DNA of 7,529 bases from FEN-1297 sp046706945 (GTDB lineage Bacteria; Bacteroidota; Ignavibacteria; Ignavibacteriales; Ignavibacteriaceae): NCBI GenBank assembly GCA_046706945.1, contig JBJKOY010000539.1:1-7529 (forward strand), read 5' to 3'. A program made the translations under genes and the position numbers. Shown one piece after another: positions 6,068-7,529 of the stretch (the first letter of the stretch is position 1; each line of letters begins with the position of its first letter). The notes under the pieces were generated by a model. It searched no databases, was not told the origin of the DNA, and saw nothing but the letters and a program-made list of their open reading frames with translations.

Positions 6068-6120
6068 ACAACAATCCGTACTCCGTTTTCGCCGATTAAA
6101 ACCGGTTATTTACCGATTCT

Positions 6121-6150
6121 TTGTTTTGAATGAATAGCCCCAGGTATTAT
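6121..6150 (+). promoter_or_regulatory. Candidate promoter of the adaptor/ABC export operon
   Basis: TTGTTT (6121-6126) and TATTAT (6145-6150) are 18 nt apart; the -10 box matches sigma70 at five of six positions, the -35 box at three. Transcription near 6157 would give a leader of about 64 nt. Just upstream lie the palindrome AACCGGTT (6100-6107) and CCGATT repeated at 6092 and 6113, possible operator elements. Confidence 0.3.
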
Positions 6151-6220
6151 TTTACGCACATAAAAAACGGAATAATTGAATTCTACATTTCCCGCAACCC
6201 AAACAAAATGCAGAAAGTAA

Positions 6221-7408
6221 ATGGAAGACAATAAAAAAGATTTATCGTCGTTAAGGATTAACCGGACCCGGGATAATGCAAATCAAGGGAAGAATCATAA
6301 GCTCATTCTTGGACTTGGCATAGCGGGGACGGCCGCAGTTGTCATCTTAATATACTTTCTTTTACTTCCGGTATTTAATTCCGCCGTTGAAGTAAGTCTT
6401 GCGGCCGCTGCAATGCAGACGCCTGCACAGTCCAACGCCGTATTTACCGCGAGCGGATATGTGGTAGCTCAAAGAAAAGCGGCGGTTGCTTCAAAAGGAA
6501 CAGGTCAGCTTATCTACCTTGGAGTAGTTGAAGGAGACAAAGTAAAAAAAGGCGAAATTATTGCCCGTCTCGAAGACAACGACGTAAAAGCCCAGCTTGC
6601 CGAAGCAAAAGCGAACCTTGAAATTCAGCTGTCGGGATTAGACGACGCGAAAAATAATTATGGTAGAGAAAAAGCGCTGTATAAAACCGGTTCGACGACC
6701 GAAGCAGCTCTTGATGCCGCGGCGGCTAATTACAAGCGCACCGAGGCTTCTATAGACCTGGCAAAGGCTCAGGTGCAGGCTGCTGAGGTCGCCCTTGAAA
6801 ACACAATAATCAGGGCTCCGTTCGACGGGACCGTTCTGACTAAAAATGCGGACGTAGGCGAAATAGTAGCGCCCCTCGCGGCGGGTATAAATTCTCGGGC
6901 GGCTGTTGTTACAATTGCGGATATGAAGTCTCTCCAGGTGGAAGCCGACGTGTCCGAATCTAATATCCAAAGAATAGTTCCAAACCAGGACTGCGAGATA
7001 ACCCTGGACGCATACCCGAGCCGTTCGTACCCGGGGTATGTAGCTAAGATTGTACCGACCGCCGACAGGTCAAAGGCAACCGTAATGGTGAAAGTCGGAT
7101 TTAAAAATTACGACAGCAGGGTCCTTCCGGAGATGAGCGCAAAAGTTTTATTTTTGGCAAAGGACGACAAAAAGATGCTGGGCGATGAACAGCCTGTCCT
7201 GGTCGTCCCCGGTTCGGCTTTGACCGTTAGAAACGGAAGACAGGTTGTATTTACGGTAAGAAACGAAAAGGCCGTTGAAGTGCCGGTAATTACCGGCAAA
7301 AGGTTCGGGTCGTATGTTGAGATAAAGTCGGGTTTAAAAAACGGCGAGAAAGTAATTCAGAACGTAACCGGAGAGATAAAAGAAGGTACGAAATTAAAAA
7401 CGAGCTGA
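6221..7408 (+). CDS. MacA/HlyD-like periplasmic adaptor subunit of an efflux system
   Basis: This 395-residue membrane-fusion protein is predicted to link an inner-membrane transporter to an outer-membrane TolC-like channel. A cytoplasmic basic N-terminus is followed by one membrane anchor (about 28-50), with no cleavable signal peptide. The lipoyl half-motifs lie at 95-119 (GQLIYLGVVEGDKVKKGEII) and 195-218 (TIIRAPFDGTVLTKNADVGE). Between them a helical hairpin (about 122-194) is rich in Ala, Lys and Glu, as in coiled coils of this family. A beta-barrel (about 230-310) and a membrane-proximal domain (about 325-395, with GLKNGEKVI) complete the family order. The ATG at 6221 has only AGAAAG upstream. 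The ABC ATPase gene 46 nt downstream makes a MacAB-type ABC exporter more likely than an RND pump. Substrate unknown; the gene is complete. Confidence 0.94.
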   Translation: MEDNKKDLSSLRINRTRDNANQGKNHKLILGLGIAGTAAVVILIYFLLLPVFNSAVEVSLAAAAMQTPAQSNAVFTASGYVVAQRKAAVASKGTGQLIYLGVVEGDKVKKGEIIARLEDNDVKAQLAEAKANLEIQLSGLDDAKNNYGREKALYKTGSTTEAALDAAAANYKRTEASIDLAKAQVQAAEVALENTIIRAPFDGTVLTKNADVGEIVAPLAAGINSRAAVVTIADMKSLQVEADVSESNIQRIVPNQDCEITLDAYPSRSYPGYVAKIVPTADRSKATVMVKVGFKNYDSRVLPEMSAKVLFLAKDDKKMLGDEQPVLVVPGSALTVRNGRQVVFTVRNEKAVEVPVITGKRFGSYVEIKSGLKNGEKVIQNVTGEIKEGTKLKTS

Positions 7409-7445
7409 TTATCCCACGTAAAAGTTCAAAATAAATTATGATACC

Positions 7446-7449
7446 GGAG
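7446..7449 (+). promoter_or_regulatory. Ribosome-binding site of the ABC ATPase gene
   Basis: GGAG stands five bases before the ATG at 7455 and supports that start, 46 nt after the adaptor's TGA, consistent with one transcript. Confidence 0.5.
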
Positions 7450-7454
7450 AAAAT

Positions 7455-7529
7455 ATGGCAGATATAATCCAAGTTCAAAATTTATATAAATCGAATTGGC
7501 GAGACAGCATTGAAACATCTGTTTTACAC
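7455..7529 (+). CDS. ABC transporter ATP-binding protein, N-terminal 25 residues (partial)
   Basis: The frame MADIIQVQNLYKSNW... to VLH runs off the right edge. The pattern 'I-x-V-x-NLYK ... VLH' is the usual start of LolD/MacB-type ATPases, and the spacing from NLYK to VLH equals that of E. coli LolD (LCKRY...VLH). The Walker motifs lie outside the window. The usual A-loop aromatic residue after K-(S/R) is Asn here, with Trp next to it. With the adaptor upstream it would power a MacAB-type exporter; the permease gene should follow to the right. Family call rests on the short start plus context. Confidence 0.75.
   Translation, partial: MADIIQVQNLYKSNWRDSIETSVLH

Larger units (their letters stand above)
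5665..6220. other. 556-bp divergent intergenic region with no convincing gene
   Basis: It separates the minus-strand peptidase from the plus-strand export operon. From left to right it holds a GC-rich dyad (5707-5741), AT-rich DNA with several weak promoter-like boxes for the peptidase (for example minus-strand TTTACA near 5811), an 8-bp inverted repeat (5849-5875), an 8-bp-period array (5893-6020), a 7-bp-period A/C-rich array (6033-6067), and promoter-like boxes for the adaptor gene (6121-6150). An open minus-strand frame at 5868-6074 is a product of the repeats, not a gene. Confidence 0.7.

Noticed and set aside
5868..6074. Minus-strand open frame of 68 codons
   Set aside because: Its residues (repeated Ser, Ile, Asn, Phe, Tyr) simply mirror the short tandem repeats; no ribosome-binding site and no protein-like pattern.

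Overview
The window reads as an ordinary chromosomal stretch of a Gram-negative bacterium, probably from the Bacteroidota/Chlorobiota/Ignavibacteriota group. The group assignment is an inference. It rests on a secreted S9 peptidase and a second PD40/TolB-type propeller protein, mostly weak Shine-Dalgarno sequences, very AT-rich intergenic DNA between moderate-GC genes, and an inner-membrane-anchored periplasmic adaptor. No rRNA, tRNA, phage, transposase or CRISPR is visible.

Layout: (1) 1-183 (+), the C-terminal end of a PD40/TolB-like beta-propeller protein. It converges after only 8 nt with (2) a minus-strand operon read from right to left: a C_GCAxxG_C_C cysteine-rich protein (2194-1757), a MarC-family membrane protein (1755-1117) and a cation diffusion facilitator (1100-192). 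The gaps are 1 and 16 nt, and a sigma70-like promoter lies at 2276-2248. (3) A soluble PAS histidine kinase (3418-2345, minus) with no response regulator in view. (4) An exported S9 prolyl-oligopeptidase-type peptidase (5664-3676, minus). (5) A 556-bp divergent intergenic region. (6) A MacA/HlyD-like adaptor (6221-7408, plus) followed by the first 25 codons of an ABC ATPase (7455 onward), the start of a MacAB-type export operon that runs off the right edge.

The genes themselves belong to known families. The most unusual material is non-coding. Region 5665-6220 holds a GC-rich dyad in the peptidase leader, an 8-bp inverted repeat, a degenerate array of twelve 8-bp units with interspersed 7-bp units (5893-6020), and directly after it a second array with a 7-bp period and an A/C-only bias (6033-6067). 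A candidate promoter for the export operon follows. This resembles the short-tandem repeats of other bacterial genomes but forms a composite of two different periods.

Among the proteins, the most notable point is the CDF transporter. It lines up with E. coli YiiP residue for residue through the metal-binding region. It keeps sites B and C but carries Glu45 and His49 where YiiP has Asp45 and Asp49 in transport site A. Its operon partners (a protein with eight cysteines and a MarC protein) suggest a metal- or redox-related job. I did not find a clear new multi-gene system; the candidates are the composite repeat and the three-gene operon.
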